Below are positions 21,714 to 33,356 of a stretch of DNA of 64,000 nucleotides, in pieces. Source of the stretch: Haematobia irritans (Eukaryota > Arthropoda > Insecta > Diptera > Muscidae). Location: the NCBI RefSeq assembly GCF_050003625.1, contig NC_134397.1, forward strand, positions 70,406,669 through 70,470,668, written 5' to 3'. The notes under the pieces are model-generated. The model was given only the letters and a program-made list of their open reading frames with translations, did not search any database and was not told where the DNA came from. The number at the start of each line of letters is the position of its first letter. Within the stretch, counting starts at the first letter, position 1. The translations under genes and the position numbers were made by a program.

Positions 21714-22870
21714 TTAGGTTAGATTTAAGAGGCAGCCCGGTGTTTTGGTTTTTCAGGCTTACTTAGATTATTCAGGAGCCACTGTAGTGCAATGGTTACC
21801 ATGTCCGCCATGCATATAAATGGTCGTGGGTTCGATCTCCGCTTCGACCGAACACCAAAAAGATTTTGAACGGTGGATTATCCCCTCTCAGTAAAGCTGG
21901 TGACATTTCTAAATGTTTCAAAGCTTCTCTAAGTGGTTTCACTGCAATATGAAATGCCGTTCGGACTCGGCTATAAAAAGGATGTCCCTTGTCATTGAGC
22001 CATTCATGGAATCGGGCAGTAGTCAGCGATAAAAGAGAAGTTCACCCCGGTGGTATCTAATTCACTATATAGTCTAAGTGAGCCTGAAATATTGGGCTGC
22101 CACTATACCTAACCTAGCTGAACCCACCCGATTATTTTCTTCTGTTGAAACAACATTATTGTTCAAGAAAGACATTTACATTTCGAGATCTGCCAGTAAT
22201 CTAAAGCTATATAATTCTAAGATTAACTTACGCCTCACACAAAATGCGCGACACACGCCCAAGAGGTGTTTAATTGATTCCTTTTCCTCCGCATCATGAC
22301 AGCTCATGCAATAGTCTTTATACTTCATGTGAATAGTTTTTGCAAACGCGCCCATCAGACAACGACACGTTATATTAGATATCAGGAGTGATATCTGACG
22401 GTTTGAAAACATTAGCATGTCCAGTGTGCGGTTTAAGTTAGCATATACTGCTGTAATCGTTCCAAGAGTTGTGCTTAACCCTTCTCAGTTTTTGCTTATA
22501 TCCTCTGAAATTCATCTTGTGAGTGTCCCATTCCTACGGAACTCTGGTCGATATTGTCCTGTTAAAGTTTTCCACCTTGACGGCCTTGTATACAGGTAGG
22601 CAGAGACATTCCAGTTTCCCTTGAATATATAAAGTAGTTCCTAACCTTGTTCCTATGGTCAGGCACCTATTTTAGTTGAATATTGTATTGCTAAGACATC
22701 TCATTGACAGATTCGCGACAGTCTATGGCCGTTTTCGAGTTAAGGAACACAGAGTCCAAGGATTTTATTGCAGATTGACTGTCTGATTATAAATTTTGTT
22801 ATATTCCAACAACTTCTCAGCCAATTTGCCACCTCTTTTATTGCTAAGCTAGAAAAATTCTATAGTGATT
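21714..22870 (-). pseudogene. Non-LTR retrotransposon, minus-strand copy split by a SINE
   Basis: The 3' tail lies at 21714-21774 (TTAGGTTAG, GGCAGCCCGGT, GCTTACTTAGATTATTCAG). After a SINE at 21775-22116 the element continues from 22117. The frame at 22418-22176 contains ISLLISNITCRCLMGAFAKT and the cysteine/histidine motif MSCHDAEEKESIKHLLGVC, a zinc-knuckle-like C-terminal region found after RNase H in several LINE clades. Further right are frameshifted RNase H remnants around 22690-22860. About 70 bases of the 3' UTR are missing at the SINE junction. Confidence 0.75.
21775..22116 (+). mobile_element. tRNA-derived SINE, nearly full length
   Basis: The head GGAGCCACTGTAGTGCAATG with GGTTACCATGTCCGCCATGC and the B-box GGGTTCGATCTCC is followed by the conserved body (GACCGAACACCAAAAAG, GCTTCTCTAAGTGGTTTCAC) and the tail AGTCTAAGTGAGCCTGAAAT ... 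CCTAACCTA. Both pol III promoter boxes are recognisable. It sits inside a minus-strand copy of its likely LINE partner. Confidence 0.88.
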
Positions 22871-23194
22871 GGGTAATCTTTTCGCGCTTGTAAGTCCCAT
22901 AATCACTGCCGTATGCATCTATGCATGCACAATTTTCGGTTTTAATCCCCACCACAGTATGCATTGATGAACATTAAGAGTTTACTATGCATTTACTATT
23001 GAACTCGTATGAACGTTATTCTATGCCCCTTCGATATCTAGAAAAGCCACCACAAAAGCCATATAATATGGTCACAGTATTCCTGCACTTCGAGTAAGCC
23101 GTTTCGAGAGCAATCTTGAGGCGATGGAAGTTCTAAGATTAATATCTATCAGAGTCTTAAGGATAAGCTGATTGTTCGGAAATCCTTCACCGAA
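22871..23194. other. Unique stretch, nothing recognised
   Basis: No long frame and no similarity to other parts of the window were found. Confidence 0.45.
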
Positions 23195-23290
23195 AAAAAG
23201 TAAACTGTACCGTAGGAAGAATAAACTAACTCGTACGAAAAATGAACTAAATTATACTCCACATTTTGAGATTTCCACAAAACGTTGTTA
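23195..23290 (+). mobile_element. MITE N end fragment
   Basis: CACCGAAAAAAAGTAAACTG, TAGGAAGAATAAACTAACTC and GAAAAATGAACTAAATT match, in reverse, the end at 59563 and the fragment at 10979-11045. Confidence 0.5.
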
Positions 23291-23594
23291 AAATCAGGAA
23301 TATGTAATGCCCTGTTGTACTTTCAGTTCACGAAATTGCACCCTATCATAGAAGAAACAAGTATATATGGCCGTAAGTTCGGCCAGGCAGAATCTTATGT
23401 ACCCTCCTCCATGGATTGCATAGAAACTTCTACGACAGACTGTCATCCACAATCGAATTACTTGGGTTGCGGTAACACTTGCCGATGGCAAGGTATCTTA
23501 AAACTTCTTAACACCGTGTTCTCAATTGTAAGTTAGTCCATATGGGGTATATATTAAACAAACAAAAAAGGCCGATTAAATACGTAAATAATTC

Positions 23595-23915
23595 AGTTTG
23601 ACAAAATTTTCTATAGAAATAAAATTTTGACAAAACTTTCTATAGAAATAAAATTTTGACAAAATTTTCTATAGCAATAAAATTTGAAAAAAAAATCTGT
23701 AGAAACAAAATTTTGACAAAATTTTCTATAGAAATAAAACCTTGACAAAATATTATATATTAATAAAATTTTGACCAAATTTTTTATAGAAATAAAATTT
23801 TGACAAAATTTTCTATAGAAATAAAATCTTGACAAAATTTTGTATAGTAATAAAATTTTGACACAACTTTCTACAGTAATAAAATTTTGACAAAATTTTC
23901 TATAGAACTAAAATT
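23595..23915 (+). repeat. 28-bp minisatellite in family A
   Basis: About eleven copies of AAATTTTGACAAAATTTTCT followed by ATAGAAATA, the reverse of the block at 3290-3585. Minor variants carry CTTGAC or TATAGTAATA. Confidence 0.85.
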
Positions 23916-24376
23916 TTTGTACATTACTTTTTGGGGATCGGCTATATATAACTATAGACCGATATGGACCAATTTTGGCATGGTTGTTAGCGGCCATATA
24001 CTAGCGCAATGTACCAAATTTCACCACGTACCAAATTTCAACCGGGTCGGATGAATTTTGCTCCTCCAATAGCTCCGGAGGTCAAATTTGGGGATCGATT
24101 TAAATGGGGGTTATAAATAATTAAGACCGGTATGGACCAATTTTTGCATGGTTGTTAGAGACCATATACTAACACCACGTACCAAATTTCAACCGGATCG
24201 GGTGAATTTTGCTCTTCCAAGGGGCTCCGGAGGTCAAATCTGGGGATCGGCTTATCTAAGGGCTATATATAATTATGGACCGATATGTACCAATTCCTGC
24301 ATGGTTGGTAGAGACCATATACTAACACCACGTACCAAATTTCAACCGAATCGGATGAATTTTGCTCATCCAAGAG

Positions 24377-24922
24377 CAGGGTTGGCCTGTCAAAAACTGT
24401 GACTTTTGCGACATACATTTGCGACGGTATAATACATATGTCGCAAAAGTCGTAAACCTACTGTAGAAAACCTAATTTTGAATAGAAGAAATCCTGAACA
24501 TTTTTTAATTTAGTTTGACAGCATTCGCTGTGAGTTTCTACAGAAATTTGTGAAAGTTTTCCCACACTCAAGCCTATTTTCTTAGGTGGTATCGAAATTC
24601 CCGTTGGTGAGTGTGCAAAATACAGGAGACTGAACTTAAAGCTAAGAAAGGACGAAAAAATCCACAGTTACCCTGTGCTCGTGCAAATGGCAATAGGGAA
24701 AATGTGGGGGCTAAAACCGAAAATTGTGAACATTCCTAAGAATTTAAACTTCTTCGCACATACCATCGTCTTGGTTATCATCGAATTCGCTACCTAGCTG
24801 ACGCGACTAAATATTTTGAGTTTGCGACTTTTGTTACTTTTTCTACATTTATGACGCGTATGTGACGTCTACAATTTTGCGACAGTCGCAAACCTAAAAA
24901 AGTTTGATACAGACCATCCCTG
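24377..24922. mobile_element. hAT-type MITE 1 with a LINE fragment inside
   Basis: The ends CAGGGTTGGCCTGTC and (reverse) CAGGGATGGTCTGTA are imperfect inverted repeats, and the element is flanked by an exact TCCAAGAG duplication at 24369-24376 and 24923-24930. Subterminal GCGAC/GTCGC motifs recur (TTTTGCGACATACATTTGCG; TTTTGCGACAGTCGCAAA). An 8-bp duplication and CAGGG ends are typical of hAT transposons. Confidence 0.88.
24562..24800 (+). pseudogene. LINE reverse-transcriptase fragment captured in a hAT MITE
   Basis: One frame reads GGIEIPVGECAKYRRLNLKL and continues, after short changes, to MAIGKMWGLKPKIVN. This parallels the RT C-terminus at 19751 (LGAEIPLESVQI-type sequence then ILDRRMNLKLNIE). 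It starts and stops abruptly within the MITE. Confidence 0.65.
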
Positions 24923-25333
24923 TCCAAGAGGCTCCGGAGGTCAAATCTGGGGATCGGTTTATCTGAGGACTATATATAATTATGGACTGATATGAACCAA
25001 TTCCTGAATGGTTGTTGGATACCATATACTAACATCACGTACCACATTTCAACCGAATCGGATGAATTTTGCTCTTCCAAGGGGCTCCGGAGGTCAAATC
25101 TGGGGATCGATTTATATGGGGGCTATATATAATTATGGACCGATTTCGACCAATTTTTGCATGGGTGTTTGAGGCCATATATTAACACCACGTACCAAAT
25201 ATCAACTGAATCAGATGAATTTTGGTGTTCCAAGAGGCTCCGGAGGTCAAATCTGGTGATCGGTTTATATGGGGACTATATATAATTATGGATCGATGTG
25301 GACCAATTATTGCAAGGTCATTAGAGGCCATAT

Positions 25334-25792
25334 CAGAGAATGAAGCCGCCGAGTCGCGCCGCCGATTTTAGCCGCCGCCGACTAGTTTTTACCAGTCGAA
25401 GCCGTCGCCGAATTTGTCGACTCATCTCGACTCAAAGTTAGCCGCCAATTAATCAAAAATATTGATTTGAATCAGAAAAAATTATTAATAATGGTTGCAT
25501 TTTTTGTCAAAATGTTTAATTTTCCACCCAAAATCCGTCAGTATCAAGTTGCTATAATAATTTTGCAAAAATTTGGCTCAGAACATTTGAATTATGTTTA
25601 AATGTGATTGTAAGATAAGTTGTACAACTAATCTCATTACCATTCGGATAACATCAAATTGATTTTATTATGGATAATTGACCGCCGACGATAAGACAAA
25701 TTTATATCGGCTTAGCCATCAAGCCGCCGCCGCCGGAGGCAAAAAATTAGTATTAGCCGCCGCCGACAAAAATGGGTCGGCTTCATTCTCTG
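25334..25792. mobile_element. hAT-type MITE 2, 459 bp
   Basis: Perfect 15-bp terminal inverted repeats CAGAGAATGAAGCCG / CGGCTTCATTCTCTG with an exact GGCCATAT duplication at 25326-25333 and 25793-25800. Both ends are rich in GCCGCC (AAGCCGCCGCC, TAGCCGCCGCCGAC), in contrast to an AT-rich middle. Removing it restores the family A monomer (GAGGCCATATACTAACACC). Confidence 0.93.
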
Positions 25793-26143
25793 GGCCATAT
25801 ACTAACACCACATACCAAATATCAACTGAATCAGATGAATTTTGGTATTCCAAGAGGCTCCGGAGGTCAAATCTGGTGATCGGTTTATATGGGGGCTATA
25901 TATAATTATGGGCCAATGTGGACCAATTTTTGCATAGTTATTAGAGACCACATCCTTACACCATGTACCAAATTTCAGCCGGATCGGAATAAATTTGCTT
26001 CTCTTAGAGGCTCCGAAAGCCAAATCGGGGGATACGTTTATATGTAATTATGGACCGATGCGGACCAATTTTTGCATGGTTGTTAGAGACCATATACTAA
26101 CACCATGTACCAAATTTCAGCCGGATCGGATGAAATTTGGTTA

Positions 26144-26362
26144 ATACGAGTATAGCACATAAGCTATGGCGGCGGGTACAAAACTTTTCAAGAGTCTTAA
26201 AATTTCTAGCAGAATGTCAACTGGTTGTTTTCCCACATCATACATCTTTACCTTACCAGTATCATCCATCCTCGTTCCCGATAAGATGGCTTCCAAAGTG
26301 CGCGTGCTGAGTCTATATGAGATCGATTGTTTTTGGGCTTCTGCACATTTTCCTTTTAAATT
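26144..26362 (-). other. Unrecognised 73-codon open stretch
   Basis: Between in-frame stops the minus strand encodes SYRLSTRTLEAILSGTRMDD, then GKVKMYDVGKQPVDILLEIL and RLLKSFVPAAIAYVLYSY. The composition looks protein-like and it does not overlap a repeat. There is no upstream ATG in frame. It abuts the broken end of family A at 26140. It could be an exon fragment of a host gene or a decayed transposon ORF. Confidence 0.25.
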
Positions 26363-27126
26363 TTATGATGAGGAAAATCTTTAAACAAAAAGGAAACCAG
26401 CCATTCAAATGGCAAAAATTTGAGACTTGTACCTAAATATCTATGTAGGCTTTTCCACTGTAAGCCAGCATGAAAAGGTATAAAGGTATGTAATCGAGGA
26501 GTATTTGTTGATGTTTTATCGAACTAAGCACCCCCTTTACAAAAGAGCGGTTATGTCGTAGTTGGCAATGTTTGAAGTTTCAGAAATCGCGTGTCTAAAT
26601 GTTCACATTTTATGGGAGTGATGAGACGGCATTATAAGTTAATCGTTGGTTTAGTGTTTGTATTCTTTTCTTTGGAAAAGAAAATATTTTCATTTCTCAT
26701 ACAGAAAGTGTCACATGGGAATCCATTGTAGAATGTTAATGGAAAATATGTAAGGAAAACATTTACAATAATTTCGGAGCATTTCTGTCTGTTAATGCGA
26801 TGCGATTTTCGCCCGAGACAATGATATCCGGTTTGGATTAAAGTGTTAAAAATTAAATTCCAGATTCAATATAATTTCTTTACCGGACATGACCATTGAA
26901 CTTCTGATTATAATTATAAATAAAGTGAAATGAAATGAACCTCTCTATTATTGGTGTTGAAGCGTGTTCAACCATCTTTACTTTGATTAAAATATCTATA
27001 TAGTGTATATGTATATTTGAATTTGGATTTACTGAAGTAATTTTTTATTTGAATTGGACCCTTAATGAAATTGAACAAATTGAATTGAATTTACTGAACT
27101 ATCAAATTGAAATTGTGAATTACCTA
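26363..27126. other. Unique AT-rich stretch
   Basis: No gene seen. Contains GAAATGAAATGAAC-like and TTGAATTGAATTTACTG simple sequence near 26930 and 27080. Confidence 0.45.
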
Positions 27127-27433
27127 CACCCTCAAAAAAAATCGCTTCTTTAACATATGTTCCAAACATATTTTGCAGGAAGCACATATATTATTGCATA
27201 CTGCCGAAACATTAATATGTTTGTTTTATGTGAACATATTATATGTTTGGAAGCATTTTGAGCCAAAAATATTATATGCTTGGAAGAATTTTTCCCAAAC
27301 ACGATTGTGCTCATTCCCTAACATACTCGTAATTTTCACTTCCACGAAATTTTTTAGTTATTGGCACCTTTCTCTGTAATACAAATAATGTTGAAGAAAT
27401 TATTCACTTTTATAAATTTTTTAAATTTTACCT

Positions 27434-27508
27434 TTCGCCTGCACGGAGAATCGAACCGAGGACCATACAGTTTGTAAGCCAACACACTATCCACTGGGCT
27501 ACGTAGCT
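27434..27508 (-). ncRNA. tRNA-like module of element M (minus strand)
   Basis: Read on the minus strand, an A-box-like TAGCCCAGTGG and a B-box GGTTCGATTCT are about 45 bases apart, as in tRNA genes. The acceptor and anticodon stems are not convincing, so it is a tRNA-derived promoter relic, not a functional tRNA. It is conserved in M2. Confidence 0.6.
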
Positions 27509-27623
27509 GTTATAGTCACCAGTAGATAATTATCGTTTTAAGTTACATTTATATAGCATAGTTTGCAGCGCCCACGAGCCCATGCAAACATAACATTATT
27601 TAACAGAAACATACATTTGTTTG

Positions 27624-27715
27624 CCACGTGGAGCAGTGGTTAGCATGTCTGCCTTGCATGCAAAGGGTCGTGGGTTCAATCCCTGCTCCGACCGAACATT
27701 TTTTTGTTTTTTTTT
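27624..27715 (+). ncRNA. tRNA-like module of element M (plus strand) with T-run
   Basis: A-box TGGAGCAGTGG at 27629, B-box GGGTTCAATCC at 27672, then GACCGAACATTTTTTTG, a T-run that would end pol III transcription. It closely resembles the head of the SINEs in this window but has no SINE body. The same module in M2 lacks two bases (GCATGTGCC versus GCATGTCTGCC). Confidence 0.65.
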
Positions 27716-28922
27716 TTAATTTACACATTTATATTTATACTATATTAATTTTTTTAAATGAAACATCGAAATGTGCGTTATTAAAGATTTATAGTCAGTA
27801 ACAGTGCTTGATATAAACGAAATTGACTGATTTTTGGATAAAATATTATTTTTTTATTGCAAAAATAACAATTTTGTAACAAAAAACTGTTTTTGTACAA
27901 AACTTTAAAATTTGGAAGGAATTCAAAAACTAACAAAAGAAGAACGTGGAGTCGAGTATAAACATACATACATAATTTTATAATATAAACATAAATTTAT
28001 TTAGGAGTGAACAGTTTTTTACTAGCATTTAACACCATCGCTCTAAAATTCCTTTTATTTTTCTTTAATAATTCATTTTAAAGAAAATAAACTTTTTAAA
28101 TTGTTTTAGCTGTAATGCCCGCTTTTATATTTGCCCGCTTTTATATTTGATTGTGTCCGTCAACTCCTCGTGGACTACTTTTTAATAAAGAGAAACTAAA
28201 CTTTGTTTTTTTACATTTTACTGTGTAATTTTTCACTATTTCCTCCTTATTTCATTTTACCGTCCCAACTCTAAAAAGAGTATAGTGCCCTTTCGTTATT
28301 TTTATGAAGACCCCTGATTTCTTTTAACGAACCAAGAAAAAAATAATGCCAAAATGATAAACAAAACACATGTCCACACATACATAAAATGCTGCTCTCA
28401 AGGCGAAAACATAAGCTGTTTGTTTTTCAAATGTCTATTCTCTTGGTTCAGAATGTATATTCTCTTTATTCAAATTAAATAATATTTAGACTTAAACATA
28501 TCAAATTTTTGGCCTTATCATAAAACAGTTTTCCGAAACAACATACAAGCGGTTTCACAGAAATTGTTCTCTTTTGACTCTTTTGCTGTGTTATATTGAT
28601 ATCTTTCGTCAACTCTCCCGGTTTCCATCTCTATTTCTCTCTATACTCTCTCTGTCGCTTTGAATAAAATATCACAACATATGTATGTTTAGTTGAAATT
28701 TGTAAATTTATATATGTTTGTATTCACACATATGATTTTTATGAAACATTCATGCCCCAAACATAATATATTCTAACATATTAACATAGATGTCCCAAAC
28801 ATTTAGTGTTAGTTTAGGAAAATTACATGTTCGCACTTAAATATATTGTGGTTTAAAATCGTGCCCGAAACACATTTTGTCTATATCGGAACATATGAAA
28901 AACATATTTTTCTAACAGTGTA

Positions 28923-29784
28923 GTATAGAGAAAGTGCCAACTCTTTGCTTTTCTCTTCAGTTAAAGCTTTCATTCAAATTTAATATTAGCGATATTCGTC
29001 CTTCTCTACCATTAAAATGAATTGCTGAATTAAATAATTTGTACACTTAATAGGCCTGACTGCATTTTTGTATACTTGACTTGTGTACCGTCATCACGCT
29101 TGGTAAGCTGCCATCCCAAGAAAGTTCCAGAAAAACCCTGAAATCTTGCCTTTTCTTTATATTTTCTCTTTTTTCTTTTATTTTACAATTCCTGGAGACT
29201 CTTAAACCGCAATCGCTTAACAGACCACTATTCAAGGAGCTCACCCAGAATTGTACAATTGTTCCAATATTTTCTGACAAGAAATTGTTCCCTAACACTC
29301 CAATTTATCTGGGGAGCGTGTGGATGTATTACGCGTATAGGATTTCTCAGATTGTTTTTCTCGGATTTCAAGCAGGGAAAATGCAGTACTATAGTACTTT
29401 TTTTCAATAGTTTTTCATCCTTGTCAGTACCATAGTACCCCCGTGAATGATTTAGTACCTTTTGTGTAAACATTTTTGAGCCGATATTAGATTTATGGTA
29501 CAATAGTTTTGACCAAATACTTTTATATTTTAAGAAAGTCTTTAAAAAACTTATTTGGCAAGACATACAAGTTCATGCGGCAAGAAAATTTTCATTTTTT
29601 CAAAAACACGATTTTATTGAATCTCAAGAATATTTTAGTCGAAAATGTATGTTATTCTATCTTACGCTTCCACACAAACACTTTCTAGATAAGAAGTTAT
29701 CGATCGCGTACTAAAATAATGGGAACCATTACAGTAGAAACTTGAGACAAACACAATCTACCAACATTTGGAAAAAATGTTAAT
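28923..29784. other. Unique stretch, overlapping weak frames only
   Basis: Frames of 109 and 112 residues overlap on opposite strands at 29081-29566 but show no recognised family and no clear start context. The sequence GCAGTACTATAGTACTTTTT and CAGTACCATAGTACCCC near 29380-29440 are small palindromes. No gene is called. Confidence 0.4.
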
Positions 29785-31254
29785 CGGTCTATATCCATGC
29801 CTAGCCAAATGGACCGGTAAAAATAAATGCGATACCGATTTTTTTAGGGTCTAAAATTCCAGTATATTTAAATTTTTGTGCAAAACGGATAAAAACTACC
29901 GTTTCTAGAAGCCCAAAGAGTTAAATCTAGAGATCAGCCTATGTGGAGGCTATACTAAGACATGGGTCGAAACACACCATATTCGGCTGACCTATTTGTG
30001 GTCAGCCGGATTCCAGAAGTCCTAGAAATAAATTTGGGAGTTAGGTCTATATGGGGGCTATAACAAAACATGGACCACCCCTTAATGTTTCTCAAATACT
30101 TCTAGAATTCCACTATCAGACGAATTGGGTGCAAAATGCGAATTCTAGAAGCCCAAGAAGTAAAATCGGGAGATCAGTCTATATAGGGGCTATACCAAAA
30201 CAAGGACCGATACGGACCATTTTCGACACACCTTTTTATGGTACTAAGATACGTTTATATTTCTAATTTCCTGCAAATTGGATAAAAACTACGGATTCTA
30301 GAAGCTCAAGAAATAAAGTCGGTAGATTGGTCTATATGGGGGCTATACCAATATATGGACCAATAGGCACCATTTGCGACACACCTATTTGTGATCTTGT
30401 GAAATACCTCTAGATTTTCAATTTCAAGCAAATCGGCTAGAAAATATAGTCTCCAGACGCCCAAGAAATAAAATCGGGAGATATTTGGGGTCCCAAAATA
30501 CCTCCAGATTTTCAAAATCAGGCAAATCGGGTAATAAATACGACTATACCTTAACATGGACCGATACGGACCATTTTCGACACACCTCTTTACGGTCCCA
30601 AAATACCTCTAGATTTCCAATTTCAGGCAAATCGGATAGTAAATACAGTTTTTAGAAGCCCAAGAAGCAAAATCGGGAGATCGGTCCATATGGGGGCTAT
30701 ACCAAAACAAAGACCGATAGGACCATTTTTGAAACACCTCTTTACGGTCCTAAAATACATCTGGATTTTCAATTTCAGGCAAATCGGATAGAAAATACAG
30801 TTTCTAAAAGCCCGAGAAGCAAAATCGGGAGATCGGTCTATATGGGGGCTATACCAAAACATGGACCGATGAGCACCATTTTCGGCGCACCTTTTTATGG
30901 TTCTCAAGTACCTATGAGGCAAATTGGATAAAAACTATGGTTTTTATAAGCCCAGGACCCTACATCGGGAAATCAGTTTATATGAGGACTATATCAAAAC
31001 CGATATAGCCCATCTTCGAACTTGACCTGCCGAATCTGTGCCAAATTTCAGGACGATAGCGCCATTATTGAAGGTTGTAGCGTAATTACAACAGATAGAC
31101 AGACAGACGGACGGACATGCTTATATCGTCTTAGAATTTCTCCCTGATCAAGAATATATATACTTTATATATTCGGAAATCGATTTTTCGATGTGTTACA
31201 CACGGAATGACAAACTTATTATACCCCTATCACCATTCTATGGTGGTGGGTATA
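29785..31254 (+). mobile_element. Helentron-like family B, copy B4
   Basis: The head terminus is not preserved. About seven monomers are followed by an ACAGATAGACAGACAGACGG microsatellite, a TATATATACTTTATATATTC core and the hairpin TATACCCCTATCACC/GGTGGTGGGTATA at 31220-31254. One monomer is shortened around 30480-30545. Confidence 0.8.
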
Positions 31255-31352
31255 AAAAAGGTTAAATTAAAAATTGTTTCCTAGAATCTAGTAAGCACAA
31301 CTCAAATTTTCAAGAAATTTTTCATTAATGGCTTTGCAAGCAATAGTCCCCA

Positions 31353-31800
31353 CACAGAAAAACGGTAGCTCATAATCGCACTTCTACTCAGCTAGTTCAA
31401 ATTTCAAGAATCTCGTAATAATTATTAGTTGGAACTATTTTACAGTTCATGCGACTACATTAAACACTCTGATATAGTTCAAAGATTTGGTCAGTTTTTC
31501 GTGCCAGTAATGACATTTTTACTTACACATATTACAAAATGTTTTCATAACAGTCAGTTCAATTTTATAAAAATTAATTATAGTTTTTCTTAAATGGTAG
31601 GAAGAATGACCAGAGTTGGCCCTTAGGACAGTTTTACTGTCAGTAGGTTCAATTTTTTGCCAAACTTCTACCAACTTTTTAACCAATTTTTTACGCCATT
31701 TTCGATTCAAACAGCAAGTTAATGATTTTACTTAACCGTAGAAAATTTCGTTTAAACTACTAGAAATTTCATGCACCATAGTTTAAAAATGAAATTTTTA
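31353..31800 (+). mobile_element. MITE J, copy 2 (partial)
   Basis: CACAGAAAAACGGTAGCTC, TCGTAATAATTATTAGTTGG, TTTTTCGTGCCAGTAATGAC and TTGGCCCTTAGGACAG match the left half of J1 at 33595. The right half does not match. Confidence 0.6.
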
Positions 31801-31838
31801 AGGATTCATTTCGCCAAATTATTTAATTTATTATTTAT

Positions 31839-33352
31839 TATACCCTGCGCCACACTGTGGAACAGGGTATTATAAGTTAGTGCATATGTTTGTAACACCC
31901 AGAAGGAGACGAGATAGACACTTTGGCAATAATGCTCAGGGTGGGTCCCTGAGTCGATATAACCATGTCCGTCTGTCCGTCCGTCCGTCCGTCTGTCTGT
32001 GAACACATTTTTGTGATCAATGTCTAGGTCGCAATTTAAGTTCAATCGCCTTCAAATTTGGCACATGTTCCTAATTTGGGTCAGAATAGAAACCTATTGA
32101 TTTTGGAAGAAATCGGTTCAGATTTAGATATAGCTCCCATATATATCTTTCGCCCGATATGCACTAATATGGACCCAGCAGCCAGAGTTTTATACCGATT
32201 TGCTTGAAATTCGGTACAAACATAACACTTAGTCGTATAGTCAGGTGTGCAAAATTTGATTGAAATCGGTTCAGATTTAGATATAGCTCACATATATATC
32301 TTTCGCCCGATATGGACTTATATGGCCCCAGAAGCCAGATTTTTGGCCGAATTTGGTTGAAATTTTGCACTAGAAATACAATTGGTAGTATAGTCAAGTG
32401 TGCAAAATTTGATTGAAATCGGTTCTGATTTAGATATAGCTCCCATATATATCTTTCGCCCGATATGGACTAATATGGTCCTAAAAGCCAAAGTTTTGGC
32501 CCAATTTGGTTGAAATTTTGCAGGGAGTAGATGTAGCATTGTAGCTATGCGTGCCAAGTTTGGTTGAAATCGATTCAGATTTAGATATAGCTTCCATATA
32601 TATCTTTCGCGCGATATGCACTTATATGGACCCAGAAGCCAGAGTTTTATTCCGATTAGATTGAAATTTTGCACAAGGAGTACAATTGATAGTATAGTCA
32701 GGTGTGCCAAATTTGATTGAAATCGGTTCAGATTTAGATATAGCTTCCATATATATTTTTCGCCCGATATGGACTTATATGGCCCCAAAAGCCAGAGTTT
32801 TGGCCCAATTTGGTTGATATTTTGCACTAGGGGTACAATTAGTAATATAGTCATGTGTGCCAAATTTGATTGAAGTCGGTTCAGATTTAGATATAGCTCC
32901 CATATATATGTTTTTCTGATTTCGGCAAAAATGGTCAAAATACCAACATTTTCCTTGTAAAATCGCCACTGCTTAGTCGAAAAGTTGTAAAACTTACTCT
33001 AATTTTCCTAAGCTTCTAATACATATATATCGAGCGATAAGTCATAAATAAACTTTTGCGAAGTTTCCTTAAAATTGCTTCAGATTTAAATATTTTCCCA
33101 TATTATTTTACTAACATTGTGTTCCACCCTAGTGTATTAGCCGACTTAAATTTTGAGTCTATACATTTTGTAGAAGTCTATCAGATTCTATCCAAATCGA
33201 GTGATATTTAAATGTGTGTATTTGGGACAAACCTTTATATATAGCCCCCAACACATTTGACGGATGTGATATGTATCGAAAATTTAGATCTACAATGTGG
33301 TACAGGGTATAATATAGTCGGTCCCGCCCTAGTTTAGACTTTCCTTACTTGT
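31839..33352 (-). mobile_element. Helentron-like family C, copy C1, complete
   Basis: Left end: TATACCCTGCGCCACACTGT with GAACAGGGTAT hairpin, then TTAGTGCATATGTTTG, AGAAGGAGACGAGATAGAC and a GTCCGTCCGTCC microsatellite near 31970. About seven monomers follow (CGGTTCAGATTTAGATATAG, CCATATATATCTTTCGCCCG). Right end: GTGGTACAGGGTATAATATA, GTCGGTCCCGCC and CTTTCCTTACTTGTTT, the head. The 206-residue frame at 32318-32938 is a repeat artefact. The left part is strongly DINE-1-like. Confidence 0.88.
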
Positions 33353-33356
33353 TTTT

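Larger units (their letters stand above)
23357..26140 (+). mobile_element. Helentron-like family A, copy A3 with two hAT MITEs
   Basis: The head ACAAGTATATATGGCCG leads into a 28-bp repeat block (23595-23915) and then about nine monomers up to 26140. Two hAT-type MITEs (24377-24922, 25334-25792) lie inside monomers and each is bounded by an exact 8-bp duplication of minisatellite sequence. The hairpin end is missing. The small frames here come from the repeat. Confidence 0.82.
27127..28920 (+). mobile_element. Element M, copy 1: 1.8-kb TA-flanked non-autonomous transposon
   Basis: It runs from CACCCTCAAAAAAAATCGCT to CATATTTTTCTAACAGTG with TA at 27125-27126 and 28921-28922. M2 at 43414-45225 is nearly identical. 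Both ends hold several CATATGTT/AACATATG-type motifs that could be transposase binding sites. It encodes no recognisable protein but contains two tRNA-like modules in opposite directions. Confidence 0.85.

Noticed and set aside
27624..27694. Functional tRNA gene
   Set aside because: A and B boxes are present, but acceptor and anticodon stems do not pair properly, and two copies lie inside identical transposons. It is a tRNA-derived module.
29081..29566. Two genes of about 110 residues on opposite strands
   Set aside because: They overlap almost completely, show no recognised motif, and have low-complexity composition. One may be real, but nothing in the sequence supports a choice.
32318..32938. 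206-residue gene on the minus strand
   Set aside because: It consists of family C monomers; the repeat peptide YLNLNRFQSNLAHLTI recurs with the 153-bp period.
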